Shown piece by piece: positions 1-11,756 of a stretch of 64,000 nt of DNA (the first letter of the stretch is position 1; each line of letters begins with the position of its first letter). The notes below the pieces were generated by a model. It did not search any database and was not told where the DNA came from. It worked only from the letters and a program-made list of their open reading frames with translations. The DNA comes from Pseudovibrio denitrificans JCM 12308 (GTDB lineage: Bacteria; Pseudomonadota; Alphaproteobacteria; Rhizobiales; Stappiaceae). The DNA lies in the NCBI RefSeq assembly GCF_001310815.1, contig NZ_BAZK01000015.1:1-64000 (forward strand), read 5' to 3'. Both the position numbers and the translations under genes were made by a program.

Positions 1-5
1 AGCGC

Positions 6-2938
6 TTGGAACGCCAGCCCATTTGCGCAGACGATGATCTGGGCAACCGGCATCTGAAAGATTTGATTGAGAAGCTGGAACGCAAGGATCTCATTTCTGA
101 GTTTGAACAGCTCTGTCAGGGTGCTCCGCATCTGCGCAGTTTCATCAAGGGCTTCATGGTCAACGCGCCTTTCCTGCGCGAAACCATGCTGCGTGATGTA
201 CAGCGCTTCCTGCGTATACTCAATACGCCACCAGAAGAGACCATCGCCATCCTCCTGCAGGATTGTCTGAATGCAAGGCCTGAGAGCGAAGCTGAGCTTA
301 TGCAGTCCTTGCGGCTGGCAAAGCAGGAGCTGGCTCTGACTGTTGCGCTCGCCGATATCGCAGGCGCCTGGCCGCTGGAGAACGTTACAGGCGCTCTCAC
401 CAAGTTCGCCGATGCATCCCTCACAGCTTGCTTACGCTTCTGCCTACGGGAGCTGGAAACGCGCGGAAAGTTCATTCCGGTCGACCATGAAGAGCCTGAA
501 AAAGACGCTGGCTACTTCATCCTTGCTATGGGTAAACATGGTGCCGGCGAGCTGAACTACTCCTCTGATATCGATCTGATCGTTCTGTATGACCCAGAGC
601 GCAGTCGCTTAATCGGTGGAGCAGAAGCCCCTGTCGAGTTCGTGCGCATCACCCGTCGCATTGTAAAGCTCATGAATGAGCGTACCGGCGATGGTTATGT
701 GTTCCGCACCGATCTTCGTCTGCGTCCCGATCCGGGCGCAACGCCGCTGGCAATTTCTGTCCCGGCTGCACTGGTCTATTACGAAAGCCTCGGTCAGAAC
801 TGGGAACGTGCGGCGCTCATCAAGCGCGGCCATGTGCGGGTGATATCGAGGCAGGTGAAATCTTCCTTGAAGAAATTCGCCCATTTGTCTGGCGCAAATA
901 TCTGGACTATGCCGCCATTTCAGACGTGCATTCCATCAAACGCCAGATCCACGCCCACAAAGGGTTCAGCAAGATCACCGTTGCCGGTCACAACGTGAAA
1001 CTGGGGCGTGGTGGTATCCGCGAGGTCGAGTTCTTCGCCCAGACCCAGCAGCTCATTGCAGGTGGTCGAAACCCACAGCTTCGGGACCGCCGTACGCTCA
1101 TCACGCTAGAGCGTTTGGCCGATTGTGGCTGGATTGATCAGTCCGCAGCTGAAGATATGGAAGCGGCCTATCGCTATCTGCGCGAGGTTGAGCATCGCAT
1201 TCAAATGATCAATGATGAGCAAACTCATATCTTGCCGAAGGATGATGAGGCTTTGGCTCGCGTGTATCATTTGATGGGCATACGTGGCCGCTCAGAGTTT
1301 GCGGATGAGATACGCAGTAAGTTCGAGCTGGTACAGAAGCATTACTCAGGTCTGTTTGAGCACGAGCCAGATCTCGCTCTCAACCTCGGTAATCTGGTCT
1401 TTACCGGAGATGACGACGACCCGAACACCCTCGAAACGCTGATGCAACTTGGCTTCCAGCGTCCGGTTGATGCAATCCGTACCATTCGTCAATGGCACTA
1501 CGGCAGATATCCGGCAGTGCGTGCGCCAAAGGCTCGTGAGCGCCTGACTGAGTTCACGCCCATCCTGCTGGATGCGTTGGCGCGTACCGAGAATGCAGAT
1601 CAGGCATTGCTCACGTTTGACGCCTTCCTTTCTAAGCTGCCCATGGGCGTTCAGCTCTTTGGCTTGCTCAAGTCCAATCCACACCTGTTCAACCTGCTCA
1701 CCATGGTCATGGGCAATGCGCCACGCATGGCGGAGATCGTCTCCAAACGTGTCCACGTTCTGGATGCGCTTTTGGACCCTGCCTTCTTCGGAGGAGCGCC
1801 TACGGCAGAACAGATCGAAAGCGCATTGGCTGTTACGCTTGATCAGGCTGGCTACTATGAAGAGGCGCTGGATCGAGCCCGTATCTTCGTGCAGGAGCAG
1901 CAGTTCCTGCTCGGCCTGCGTCTGATCACAGGCACAATCACAGCTGCAGAGTTGGGGCAGGGGCTGTCAACGCTCGCAGATGCAGTGTTGTGTCAGCTGC
2001 TCCCACGTGTCCAACAAGAACTGGAAGAGGCACACGGCAAAATTCCGGGAGCCGAACTGGCTCTTGTCGCTATGGGTAAGCTGGGTGGTCAGGAGATCAC
2101 GTGTGCCTCGGATCTTGATCTGATCTTGCTCTACGACTTCCCTGAGGATGTGGTGCAAAGTGACGGCAAGCGTCCTCTGGCTCCAAGTCAGTACTACAGC
2201 CGCCTTACACAGCGCCTCGTATCCGCTCTGACGGCGCCAACGGCAGAAGGCGTCCTCTATGAGGTAGACTTCCGATTGCGTCCATCAGGCAACTCAGGGC
2301 CGCTCGCAACGCGTTTTGTATCCTTCAAGGACTATCAGTCCAACGACGCCTGGACATGGGAACACATGGCGCTCACACGCGCACGCGTCATCACCAGCTC
2401 CAGCCCTGAGTTTGCAATGCAGATCGACTGTGCTGTCTCTCAACTGTTGCAGGAGAAGCGAGATCTGAAAAAGCTGGCCACCGATGTTTGTGACATGCGT
2501 GCGCGTATTCAAAAGGAAAAGCCTGCCAAGAGCCCTTGGCAGATTAAAGGCATTCCAGGTGGTCTAATCGACATTGAGTTTATAGCTCAGTTCCTCCAAC
2601 TGGCCCATGGTGTCGACCATCCGGAGATCCTTCAGACGCGAACAGAAGATGCTCTGCTTAAAGCACGCGACTTTGGAGTGCTTCATGAAGAAGATGCCGA
2701 CACGCTCATTCCAGCACTGCGGAACTATGAAGATCTGACGCAAATCCTCAAGCTGGCGCAGACAGGTCACTTCGACCCCAAAACAGCACCAGGCGGATTG
2801 CTTGATCTTCTGGTGAATGCGGGAGGCGAGCCAGACTTCGAACGCCTGACGATCTACATGCAGGAGCAACAGATCATGGTCCGCAGAACTTTCGAACACC
2901 TGATTGGTAAAGTCGAAGAAGCTGAGAAAACCAGCTGA
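6..2938 (+). CDS. glnE: Bifunctional glutamine synthetase adenylyltransferase / adenylyl-removing enzyme (one frameshift; 5' end at window edge)
   Basis: GlnE attaches AMP to, and removes it from, glutamine synthetase according to the PII signal, so it sets nitrogen assimilation in the cytoplasm. Both nucleotidyltransferase halves are visible: the N-terminal adenylyl-removase motif NYSSDIDLIVLYD and the C-terminal adenylyltransferase motif CASDLDLILLYD, each in a GlnE-type setting. The reading frame breaks near 824. Adding one G (aaGcg to aaGGcg) after NWERAALIK restores the conserved run A-R-P through YLDYAAISDVHSIKRQ, giving about 977 residues, the usual family length. A TTG at 6 can act as start, but the frame is open to the window edge, so the true start may lie outside. 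A strong hairpin terminator follows. Identity is certain; the frameshift is probably a sequencing error. Confidence 0.95.
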
Positions 2939-2957
2939 TCCTCCTACAACAAACAAC

Positions 2958-2990
2958 AAAAAAGGCCGCTCAGGAAGTGGCCTTTTCTTT
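2958..2990. terminator. Bidirectional terminator between glnE and the histidine kinase
   Basis: The hairpin AAAAGGCC (2960-2967) / GGCCTTTT (2979-2986) has an 11-base loop. It has U-rich flanks on both strands and lies between two convergent genes. Confidence 0.85.
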
Positions 2991-3008
2991 GATCTGTAGA
3001 ATGAACTC

Positions 3009-5395
3009 TTAAGCTGCGTTCAGTTTGCTGATGCCGGAGAGGCGCCCCTTATCACGGCCCTTGGCTTTCAAAGGCAACTTGATGGTGACCTCGGTGCCTT
3101 TGCCAACCTCGGAATCAATCTCCATGTACCCGCCATGCAACTCGCTGAGGGAGCGGGCGATTGCGAGGCCAAGGCCAGATCCTTTGTGGGTCTTGGTGAA
3201 CTGGTTCTCAACCTGAACAAATGGCTTGGCGAGGCGATCGATATCCTTCTTCGCAATGCCGATGCGTTATCGGTGATCTTGAGTTCAGCGAATGCGCCCA
3301 CTTTGCGGGCAGAGACGCGAACCTCACCGTTCTCAGGCGTAAACTTCACAGAGTTAGCAAGCAGGTTGAGAAGGATCTGCTTCACAGCGCGGCGGTCAGC
3401 CTGCAGATGCATGTGCGGCAAGTTCTCGTTCACAACCTTGATGTTCTTCTCTGCAGCAGTCGCAGAAATGATCCGTGCTGCATCCTGAACGATCTGCTGG
3501 ATCTGAACATCTTCAACAGAAAGCTCAATCCGGCCAGCTTCAATCTTAGACATATCCAGAATGTCATTGATCACGTTCAGCAGGTAGTTACCGGAGGAGT
3601 GAATGTCCTTGCAGTATTCCTTGTACTTGTCAGAACCTAGATCACCGAACATGCCTTGATCCATAATCTCGGAGAAACCGATGATCGCGTTCAAAGGTGT
3701 GCGCAGTTCGTGGGAGATGTTGGCAAGGAACTCAGATTTCGCCTGGTTCGCGTCTTCCGCACGAGTCTTCTCATCTGCGTACTTCTCGGTCAGTTCCACA
3801 AGCTGCTGAGCCTGAAGTTCAAGCTTCTGACGAGACTGGCGCAGGTCTGCAATGGTCGCCATGTGACCGCGCTCGGACTCCAGTAGTTTTTCTTCCTTAC
3901 GCTTCAGTTCGGTAATGTCGGTTCCAACGGAAACAAAGCCACCGTCTTTGGTGCGGCGCTCAGAAACCTGAAGCCAGCGGCCGCCTTCCATTTCAACTTT
4001 GTAGGAGCTCTCCATATCGCTGTCGATATGGTCGCCTTCCTCAGGCTCGGAAATGATTGGCTGGCTCGCAGAGGACATAACGGTCGCATAAGGCGTGCCT
4101 GCCTGAACAACATGATCCGGCAGTTGGTGCAGCTTGCGATAGTTGGAGTTGCACATCACCAGATGATTGTCTGCATCCCAAAGAACAAATGCCTCAGAGA
4201 TGTTTTCAATCGCATCACGCAGACGCAGATCAGCGGTGCGGCTCTGTTCAGCCAGCATCTTCTGCTCAGTCACGTCCATGCAAATGCCGATCAGGTGTGG
4301 TTCATTGGTGCCAGCATCAGTCTGGACTTCAGCACGAACACGCAGCCAGACCCAGGAGCCATCGATGTGGCGCATACGCCATTGGCGGTCCACATTGCTC
4401 TTACCAGTGTCCAGAAGGCTTTTGGCGAGGTCATAAAGATCCACATCATCAGGATGCGTCAGAGACTGGATCTCAGCAAAGCCCATAATGTCATTCCGAG
4501 GGTCCATGCCCAGCATCTCATAGAGCGATGCGGACCAGAACACACGGCCACGGGAAAGATCCCAGTCGAACAAGCCACAGCGACCACGGTTCAGCGCAGC
4601 ATCTATGCGGGATCGTGTAGCGGCATAAATGCCATCTGCCTGCTGTGCGCGAGTCGCCTGCGCAAAGTAGGCGTAGATAATCACCAGCAGCACCATGGAG
4701 GTGGCCACAAAGATCGTTACATTGGCTGAAAGCTCTGCGCGCCAGGAAGAGAAAATCGCGTCTTCCGGCTGCATGATTGCAACCATGCCAAGCTTATTGG
4801 GCAGATGATGCACAGTTGCGCGGATCGCGTCCTTGGTGCCCTCGTTGATCGTCAAAACACCAGCACGCTTGCCGAAGAAGGTCATTGGCTGAGTGTCACC
4901 AAGGAAACTAGTGATCTTCAGGCCTTCCATGTCTGGACGGGTAGGGGCGCTGGCAACAATGGTGCCGTTCGGGTCGGTCAAAAGAATTTGGCGGCTCTGA
5001 CTGGTAGCCCGAGGGGGCAGGGCTTCAGAAAGGGCCCGCTGCAAAGCAGAAGTAAGGCCGACGCTGCCTTTCTCTTGCTCAGAGACATCAATACTGGCGG
5101 TCAGGGCAGTTGCAATAAGGGTGAGATCGTCCTGCGCTTTCTGGCTTACGCTCTCATAATTGTATGCAATCTCAAGTCCGCGGAAAATGGCGGTACAGGC
5201 AATGAACACGATGCAGAGCGCTGGAATAATTCTGCGCATCATCGGTTCAGTTGTCAGGAGACGTTGGTAGGCCGGTTGGGCAAGCAACTTGATATGCCCG
5301 GTCAGCGCATCTTTTTTGCCAGTCCGTTTGGTCGAATTCAAGAGTCGTCGAGCGGTCGCGCCCCCCGCAAAGGCTCGTGCCATGAATGCCCCCAT
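3009..5395 (-). CDS. Membrane-bound PAS-domain sensor histidine kinase (one frameshift)
   Basis: This is an inner-membrane sensor kinase of a two-component or phosphorelay system; its signal and partner are unknown. An N-terminal membrane segment (about residues 53-72) and a second (about 226-246) bracket a periplasmic sensor domain. Two PAS domains follow (about 270-385 and 395-500), then a coiled-coil linker, the H-box (SHELRTPLNAIIGFSEI) and an N-box (QILLNLLANSVKFTPENG). Near 3264 one base is missing (minus-strand GG read as G). Adding it turns the scrambled tail into ITDNGIGIA, a G2 box GSGLGLA and a normal end at a stop codon at 3009-3011, about 795 residues. The H-box is of the PdhS/PleC/DivJ type, but a specific name cannot be given. 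The neighbourhood glnE-kinase-pepN is familiar from related alphaproteobacteria (from memory). The upstream Shine-Dalgarno is weak, so the start is uncertain. Confidence 0.88.
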
Positions 5396-5499
5396 GTGTC
5401 AGATTCCGCCGCAAATAATCCGGGTTGCAATTCACCCGAATCACATTCATTTGAATCTATCCGAATCAACTTGTCCAGAGTCTCGACACAAAAAAATGG

Positions 5500-5535
5500 T
5501 TAACGGCAGCACTTTTTGCTGCCGTTAATTTTCAT
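5500..5535 (-). terminator. Perfect 12-bp hairpin, likely pepN terminator
   Basis: TTAACGGCAGCA (5500-5511) and TGCTGCCGTTAA (5517-5528) form a perfect 12-bp stem with a 5-base loop. On the minus strand it is followed by a T-rich tract, so it best serves as terminator of pepN, which ends at 5576. Confidence 0.8.
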
Positions 5536-5575
5536 AGGACTCTCAGAGACTTCGCGAGATGCAAAGTAGACTGTT

Positions 5576-8211
5576 TTAGTCTAGGCAGAGTTCAACTATT
5601 TCTTTCACATCAGTAGAGAGTTGCTGGTCTGCTGCAAGAATTCGCTTTAATGCGGCTTCTGCTTTTACTCTGCGTTCTGCATTCATATTCTTCCACGTGC
5701 CGAAGCTTTTGGCCATTCTGGAAGCAACCTGAGGGTTAGTCTTATCCAATTGCAACGTGATTTCAGCAAGATAGTCGTATCCTGAACCATCCGCTGCGTG
5801 GAAACCTCTGGTATTACCACCCAGGAAGCCGCCAATAAGCGCGTAGATGCGGTTTGGATTATCCCAAGAAAATGCAGGATGTTCGGTAAGAGTACGTATC
5901 GCTGCAATCGCGTCTTCGCTTGGCGCACGAGCAGCTATGCTCAGCCATTTGTCCATTGCCAGCGCAGTATCTTTGTGGCGTGCTTCAAATGCCTTCAGTG
6001 CGTCCTGAGCTCCGGCAAGTTGCCAGATGACGAGAACAGTCAACGCACCCATGCGGTCTGTCATGTTATCTGCGTTGTCGAAATGAGCTTTCGTCAGTGC
6101 CGCACTTTCCTTAGTCTGTGCTGCGCCAAGATACGACAGGCAACGCAGCTTCAGAGCACGCTTACCAGCAGAGAGGGCATCCGGGCTGAATGTGGCAGGC
6201 ATCTCCATTGCATCGTAAATGCGTTTGAAGGTGTCATAGAGCGTCACGCCAATCTCTTTGGAGAAGGCATCACGTGCTTTGCCAATCGCGTCAGTGTCGA
6301 CTTCTTTGCCGATTTCCAGTGCAATGTCCTGCTCACTTGGCAGCATCAGCCAAATCCACGGAAGGCGTAATCGAGGTTTTCATCCTCAGCCATGTGGCCT
6401 AGAGCTTCAATGAAGGCATCTTTGCCTGCTGGCTCTTCACCGTTGGTTAGCTCAATCAGCAACTCTGTCATCAGCGTCTGAGTAGCTTGCCAACGGTTGA
6501 ACGGATCAATGTCGTGACGCATCAGGAAGATCTGATCTTCGCGGGAGAGAGTGCTTTCCAGCTTCACAGGCGCAGAAAACTCACGCAGCAATGACGGAAC
6601 AGGCTTGCTGCCGATGCCTTGGAAGACAACGGTTTGTTTGTCTTCTGTCAGATGCAACAGATCACCATCAACGTGTGCTCCTTCAACGCTGGTGTAAGCC
6701 AGGTCATCCCCATTTGGACCAACAAGACCAAAGCGGATCGGGATGAAGAATGGCTTCTTCTCATCCTGACCTGGAGTTGCTGCGGTGTTCTGCTCCAGCT
6801 CCAGAGTGAAGGTCTTTGCAGCTTCATCATAAGAGCCGTTGGCCTTCACAAATGGGGTGCCGGACTGGTGATACCAGAGGCTGAAGTGAGACAGATCCAG
6901 CTGGTTCGCATCTTCAAAGCACTTGAGGAAGTCTTCGATGGTGGAGGCATCTCCATCGTGACGCTCGAAGTAAAGGTCCATACCTTTCCTGAAGCCATCC
7001 GCACCAAGAATAGTCTTGATCATACGAACCAGCTCAGCGCCCTTGTCATAAACGGTCGCTGTATAGAAGTTGTTGATCTCTTTATATTCTGTCGGGCGAA
7101 CAGGGTGTGAAAGTGGGCCTTGATCCTCTGGGAACTGACGGGATTTCAGGCGGATCACATCAGCAATACGCTTCACCGGACGGGAGCGCTCATCAGAGGA
7201 AAACTCCTGATCACGGAAAACAGTCAGACCTTCTTTCAGGCACAGCTGGAACCATTCACGGCAGGTGATGCGGTTGCCGGTCCAGTTATGGAAGTACTCG
7301 TGCGCAACAACGGTCTCGATGCCTTCGTAATCCATGTCGGTCGCAGTGTCGCTGTCCGCCAGAATGAACTTGTCGTTGAAGATATTGAGGCCCTTGTTCT
7401 CCATCGCGCCCATGTTGAACGCAGAAACTGCCACGATGTTGAATACATCCAGATCGTACTCGCGGCCAAACACTTTCTCGTCCCAGCGCATAGAGCGGAC
7501 CAGGCTGTCCATAGACCAGTCTGTGCGATCCTCATTGCCTTTCTCAACATAGATGTTCAGATCAACAGGCTTGCCGGATGCTGTGGTGTACTTTTCTGAA
7601 GTACAGGCCAGATCACCCGCGACCAGAGCAAACAGATAGGCTGGCTTTGGATGTGGATCATGCCAAACAGCAAAGTGACGATCTGTCCCTTCAATATCTT
7701 CAGCGTCCTTCGGATTACCGTTACCCAGCAGGATTGGGTTGGTCGCCTTATCAGCTTCAATGCGTGTGGTGAACACGGAAAGAACGTCTGGGCGATCATA
7801 ATAGTAAGTGATCCGGCGGAAGCCCTCGGCCTCACACTGGGTGCAATAGATGCCCTGAGAAAGATAAAGACCTTCCAGCTTGGTATTCGTTGTTGGATTG
7901 ACCTTGGTCACCACTTCCAGCTTGAAGGTGTCTGCTGGCGGGGTGTGAACCACCAGCTTCTTCGGAGAAGCTTCATAAGCCTCCTCTGCCAGAACCGCTC
8001 TATCAATCGCGACAGAAACAAGTGTGAGTTCATCACCATCCAGCTCAAGTGGTGCACCGACCTCAGTGCCCTCGCGTCTGGAAAGGGTCAGAGTGGAGAT
8101 GACTTCGGTTGCTTCTGGCTGAAGCTTGAAGACCAGAGAAACATTCTCAATGACGTAGGGTGTCTCTTTGTAGTCTTCCAGTTTGATGAGCTGAGCAGTC
8201 TCAGATCGCAT
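5576..8211 (-). CDS. pepN: Aminopeptidase N, M1 family zinc metallopeptidase (one frameshift)
   Basis: This cytoplasmic M1 aminopeptidase removes N-terminal residues from peptides in protein turnover. The substrate-anchoring motif GAMENKGLNIF and the zinc-binding HEYFHNWTGNR (HExxH, with the distal Glu further on) lie in the N-terminal half. The C-terminal alpha-helical M1 domain follows. The frame breaks near 6349: restoring one C on the minus strand (ggCtg to ggCCtg) joins LDYAFRGFG to LMLPSEQDIALEIG and gives about 878 residues, the normal PepN length. The ATG at 8211 has a GGGAG Shine-Dalgarno about 8 bases upstream. A putative longer upstream start is not supported. Confidence 0.95.
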
Positions 8212-8482
8212 GCCTGTTCTCCCAAGAGGTGTTGAAGCAGCTTCTTCGCCTCTTGGCGCAGCGCTTCCACATTTTTATGTAGATCGGCGGTACCTTTGAA
8301 AACGGTTCCGGTCAAATGCAGGAAATGAAAACCACATCACTTTTGCACCCAAAAATCAAATAGGCAAGCAAGTGGAAGGACTGGAACGAGTTCATGACAG
8401 ATCCTCGTAAGCACTATTCTAAAAAAACAGGTAGCACTGTGCTCCAGAAACAGATCTGCACAAAAAGACTGAGGTTGCTTCC

Positions 8483-9658
8483 GTGACGGCTCCCCTGGAA
8501 AACATAAGAGTATTGGAACTGGCGCGCATCTTGGCAGGCCCATGGATAGGGCAGACGCTCTCTGATTTGGGGGCAGATGTCATCAAGGTAGAAAGCCCGC
8601 GCGGCGACGATACCCGCACATGGGGGCCTCCGTTCATCGAAGAAGAGGGTGGCACGAAGAGCGCAGCCTACTTCCACGCTTGCAACCGCGGTAAACGCTC
8701 CATCACGGCAGACTTCTCCAAAGCAGAAGATCTTGAGCTGATTTATGATCTGGTGCGTCAGAGCGATGTGCTGATCGAAAACTTCAAGGTCGGAGGCCTC
8801 GCCAAATATGGTCTCGACTATGCCAGCCTGAAAAAGATCAACCCGAAACTGATCTATTGCTCCGTGACCGGCTTTGGTCAGGATGGTCCCTATGCCCATC
8901 GTGCAGGATATGACTTCATGATCCAGGGCATGGGCGGCATTATGGATCTGACCGGATCAAAAGGCGGCGAGCCTCAAAAAGTTGGCGTAGCTTTTGCCGA
9001 TATCTTCACCGGCCTTTATGGCGTCATCGGCATTCAGGCAGCCTTGCGCCGCCGGGATCTGACTGGAGAAGGTGAATGGGTCGACATGGCCCTGCTGGAT
9101 GCGCAAGTGGGCGTTCTGGCCAATCAGGCCATGAACTACCTGAGCAGCGGCAATATTCCGACACGCATGGGCAATGCCCATCCAAACATCGTTCCCTATC
9201 AGGTTTTTGAAGTGAAGGATGGTCACCTTATCGTGGCTGTCGGCAACGACTCTCAGTTTGCTAATTTCTGCAAGATTCTCGGAGAGCCTACTTTGGCGGA
9301 GGATGAGCGTTATGCCACGAACCCATCTCGTGTGAAGCACCGTGAAGAATTAACAGAAAAGCTTCAGGCACTGGTGTTGACCTTCAACCGAGATGATCTC
9401 CTGTCTAAAATGGAAGAACGCGGCGTTCCGGCAGGTCCAATCAATACAGTTGCTGATGTTTTACAGGATCAGCAAATTGAACACCGTCAGATGAAGGTCA
9501 ATCTGCCAACATCCTCTAAGGATCAGGGCGAGCAAACCTATGTGCGCACACCAATTCAGTTTACTAATTCTAAGCTGAAACTGGAGAAGGGCGCTCCAGC
9601 TCTCGATGAGCATAGAAATGAGATATTGAGAGAATTAGGCAAAGAAGCAGTAGAATAA
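8483..9658 (+). CDS. Class III (CaiB/BaiF family) CoA-transferase
   Basis: A family III acyl-CoA transferase that moves CoA between carboxylic acids; the actual acids are not predictable from sequence. The 391 residues show the family features in order: an N-terminal LENIRVLELARILAGPW, then GADVIKVESPRGDD (CoA-binding fold), the central YDFMIQGMGG, and a C-terminal small domain with RGVPAGPINTVADV. It starts with GTG at 8483. It is divergent from pepN across a 271-bp gap in which I see no other gene, and is followed at 80 bp by a cyclase. The sequence resembles the glutarate/succinate transferase branch (SUGCT-like), but this is only a resemblance. Confidence 0.9.
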   Translation: MTAPLENIRVLELARILAGPWIGQTLSDLGADVIKVESPRGDDTRTWGPPFIEEEGGTKSAAYFHACNRGKRSITADFSKAEDLELIYDLVRQSDVLIENFKVGGLAKYGLDYASLKKINPKLIYCSVTGFGQDGPYAHRAGYDFMIQGMGGIMDLTGSKGGEPQKVGVAFADIFTGLYGVIGIQAALRRRDLTGEGEWVDMALLDAQVGVLANQAMNYLSSGNIPTRMGNAHPNIVPYQVFEVKDGHLIVAVGNDSQFANFCKILGEPTLAEDERYATNPSRVKHREELTEKLQALVLTFNRDDLLSKMEERGVPAGPINTVADVLQDQQIEHRQMKVNLPTSSKDQGEQTYVRTPIQFTNSKLKLEKGAPALDEHRNEILRELGKEAVE

Positions 9659-9739
9659 AGACTAGCTACACCATGTGCAGGAAGGCAGTTTGACCCTCGG
9701 TCCGGGGAGTGGTTTAACGGGCTGACATTCCTCACACAG

Positions 9740-11619
9740 GTGGGTCACGGTTTGAAGCTTTGGAATAGGATCAGGCGTAAAGCAATCGGCATTCGGCGAT
9801 GCTATTACAAGCTGTCATTGACGTGGTTGGTCAGTCTCACATTTGTGACCGTGGTAACGCTGTGTGGCGGTATCGTGCTGTACATGTCCGTTCACACCAA
9901 TCTCAAGAACACCCGAAGCCTTATCGAAAAAGCATCGATTATGTCGACCGAGTCGATCAACAACGCTTTGGCTGCTTACATGACGCCTGCGTTCACCTCG
10001 GTTTATGCAATCAAGACATATGCTGAAGAGCAACCAACGGCGCAGAGTGCGATTTTTCGCGCCCGCCAAACCTTTCGGGGTGTGCTGTTCGGGGTAAAGA
10101 GTGTTGAAGGCTTGGTGCTTTCGCTTCCGAACGAAACTGTTTGGGGCTTGAAGCACGCCAAAAACCGACAAGATCTGGTTTCGTTTCATCCAGAACAGTC
10201 TCTCTTTGAATTTTCCAGAATGCAGGCCATCGATGCGGAAACCGATGAAGATCCGTTCTGGGGCGATTTTTATGCATCGGGAGAAGACCCATTTGCGACT
10301 GCGACAAGTGCAATTAGGTTTAATGGCGAGACTATTGGGTATGTTTCGGCAATCATAACGATGAAAGGGGTCGGCTCTGTTCTTGCTTCGCGCGATGAAG
10401 ATGGTGTGGGCAATGAAATAGACGCAGAAGACGTCACCCGGTTTATTCTGACAGATAAGAACCGCGTACTGGCTTACTCATCTCCGACCAACGAGCTGCA
10501 GCAACATAATTTGTTGGCTTCGATCTCAGAGTTTGGCGATCCGGTGCTTGCAAAACTAGAAACCAGCAAAAAACAGCCGTTCAGTCAGCGCGCACGTCAA
10601 CGTGGTGTGGAGCTCCACCTCATCTACGATGGTGAGGATATGTACGTCCTCGTCATGCAGAAACTGATCTCTCCTGATGGCGAAGTTTATTATGTGGGCG
10701 AATATCAGCTGGCCAACTCTCGTTATGATGAGTTCACTCGCCTGATCAACTCCGTCTTTGCAGGCGTTGCAGTTGTGTTTTTATCTGCACTCGTTGCAAT
10801 CTTCTTTGCCCGCCGGCTTGCATCTCCACTGAAAGGCATCGCAGCGCGTGCGCAAAAGTTTGGGGCACTGGAGTTTGAGCACTTAGACCCACTGCCACGT
10901 AGCCACATCCGCGAAGTGGATCAGATCACCTCTGCCATGAATGCAAGCACCAGTGGCTTGCAAGCTATGAGCCGGTACATACCCAAGTCTCTCTACGCAA
11001 AACTGATGGCGCTTGGCATTGACCGCGCCGCGAAGGCAAAAGAAGCTGAGCTGACAATCCTGTTTACGGATATTGAGGGCTTCACCTCCATTTCCGAACA
11101 CAGAAGCGCAGGTGAAGTGGCAAGCTTGCTGAACAACCACTTCAAACTCCTCGTTTCTGCCGTTGAAGCACACCAGGGCACCGTCGATAAGTTTGTCGGT
11201 GACGGCATGCTCGCATTCTGGGGCGCCCTGATGAAATGGAAGACCACGCTCAGCGTGCGATTGCAGCGGCAGAAGACATGGCCCGAGCCATCCAGCAAGC
11301 CAATGAAGCAGCTCCGGAAAATGAAATCCACGTTCGCATCGCTATTCATACCGGCCCGGTTATCGTTGGTAATGTGGGCGCTGTTGAACGCTGGAACTAC
11401 ACAATCGTTGGCGATGCAGTGAACGTCTGCAGCCGTCTGCAGAGCCTCGGCGGCACCATCTCTACCGTGAAGGGGGCATGTGTCGTTCTGAGCGGAGAGA
11501 CCGTTGAAAAGGCGGGACATCCGGACAATGTGACCTATCGCGGCAGCCACGAAGTGCGGGGCCGTAAGGGCAAAGTAGAAGTCTGGCAGCTCAACTCCAC
11601 CATATGCGACGAACAATAA
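9740..11619 (+). CDS. Membrane class III adenylate/guanylate cyclase with extracytoplasmic sensor and HAMP domain (one frameshift)
   Basis: This receptor-type nucleotide cyclase makes cAMP or cGMP in response to a periplasmic signal. A transmembrane helix (about residues 28-50) is followed by a periplasmic Cache-like region to about residue 330. A second membrane helix (LINSVFAGVAVVFLSALVAI), a HAMP segment and the class III cyclase domain (ILFTDIEGFTSISEH, DKFVGDGMLAFWGA) come next. The frame is lost near 11227. Restoring one C (gCCCtg to gCCCCtg) yields FWGAPDEMEDHAQRAI and continues through NYTIVGDAVNVCSRLQ to the stop at 11619, about 626 residues. The start is a GTG at 9740. It lies upstream of the peptide ABC operon with a 137-bp gap, so co-transcription is uncertain. 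Confidence 0.9.
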
Positions 11620-11756
11620 TTCCGGCATTGTCTTCTACTTTAATTTAAGTGTGCTCCGAAACCCAACCTCATTGAAAGAAAGCCCTGTTCTAGTGTGAGA
11701 GCCGGGAAAGATCTTTCTTGCGCGCGCAGCAGCTGGTCAATGAGGAAGGGACGCAC

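Noticed and set aside
4028..4729. 233-codon plus-strand reading frame opposite the histidine kinase
   Set aside because: It is antisense to the PAS region of the kinase, with low-complexity composition and no start signal.
8414..8899. 161-codon minus-strand frame over the CoA-transferase start
   Set aside because: It is antisense to conserved N-terminal residues of the transferase, and its translation has no family pattern.
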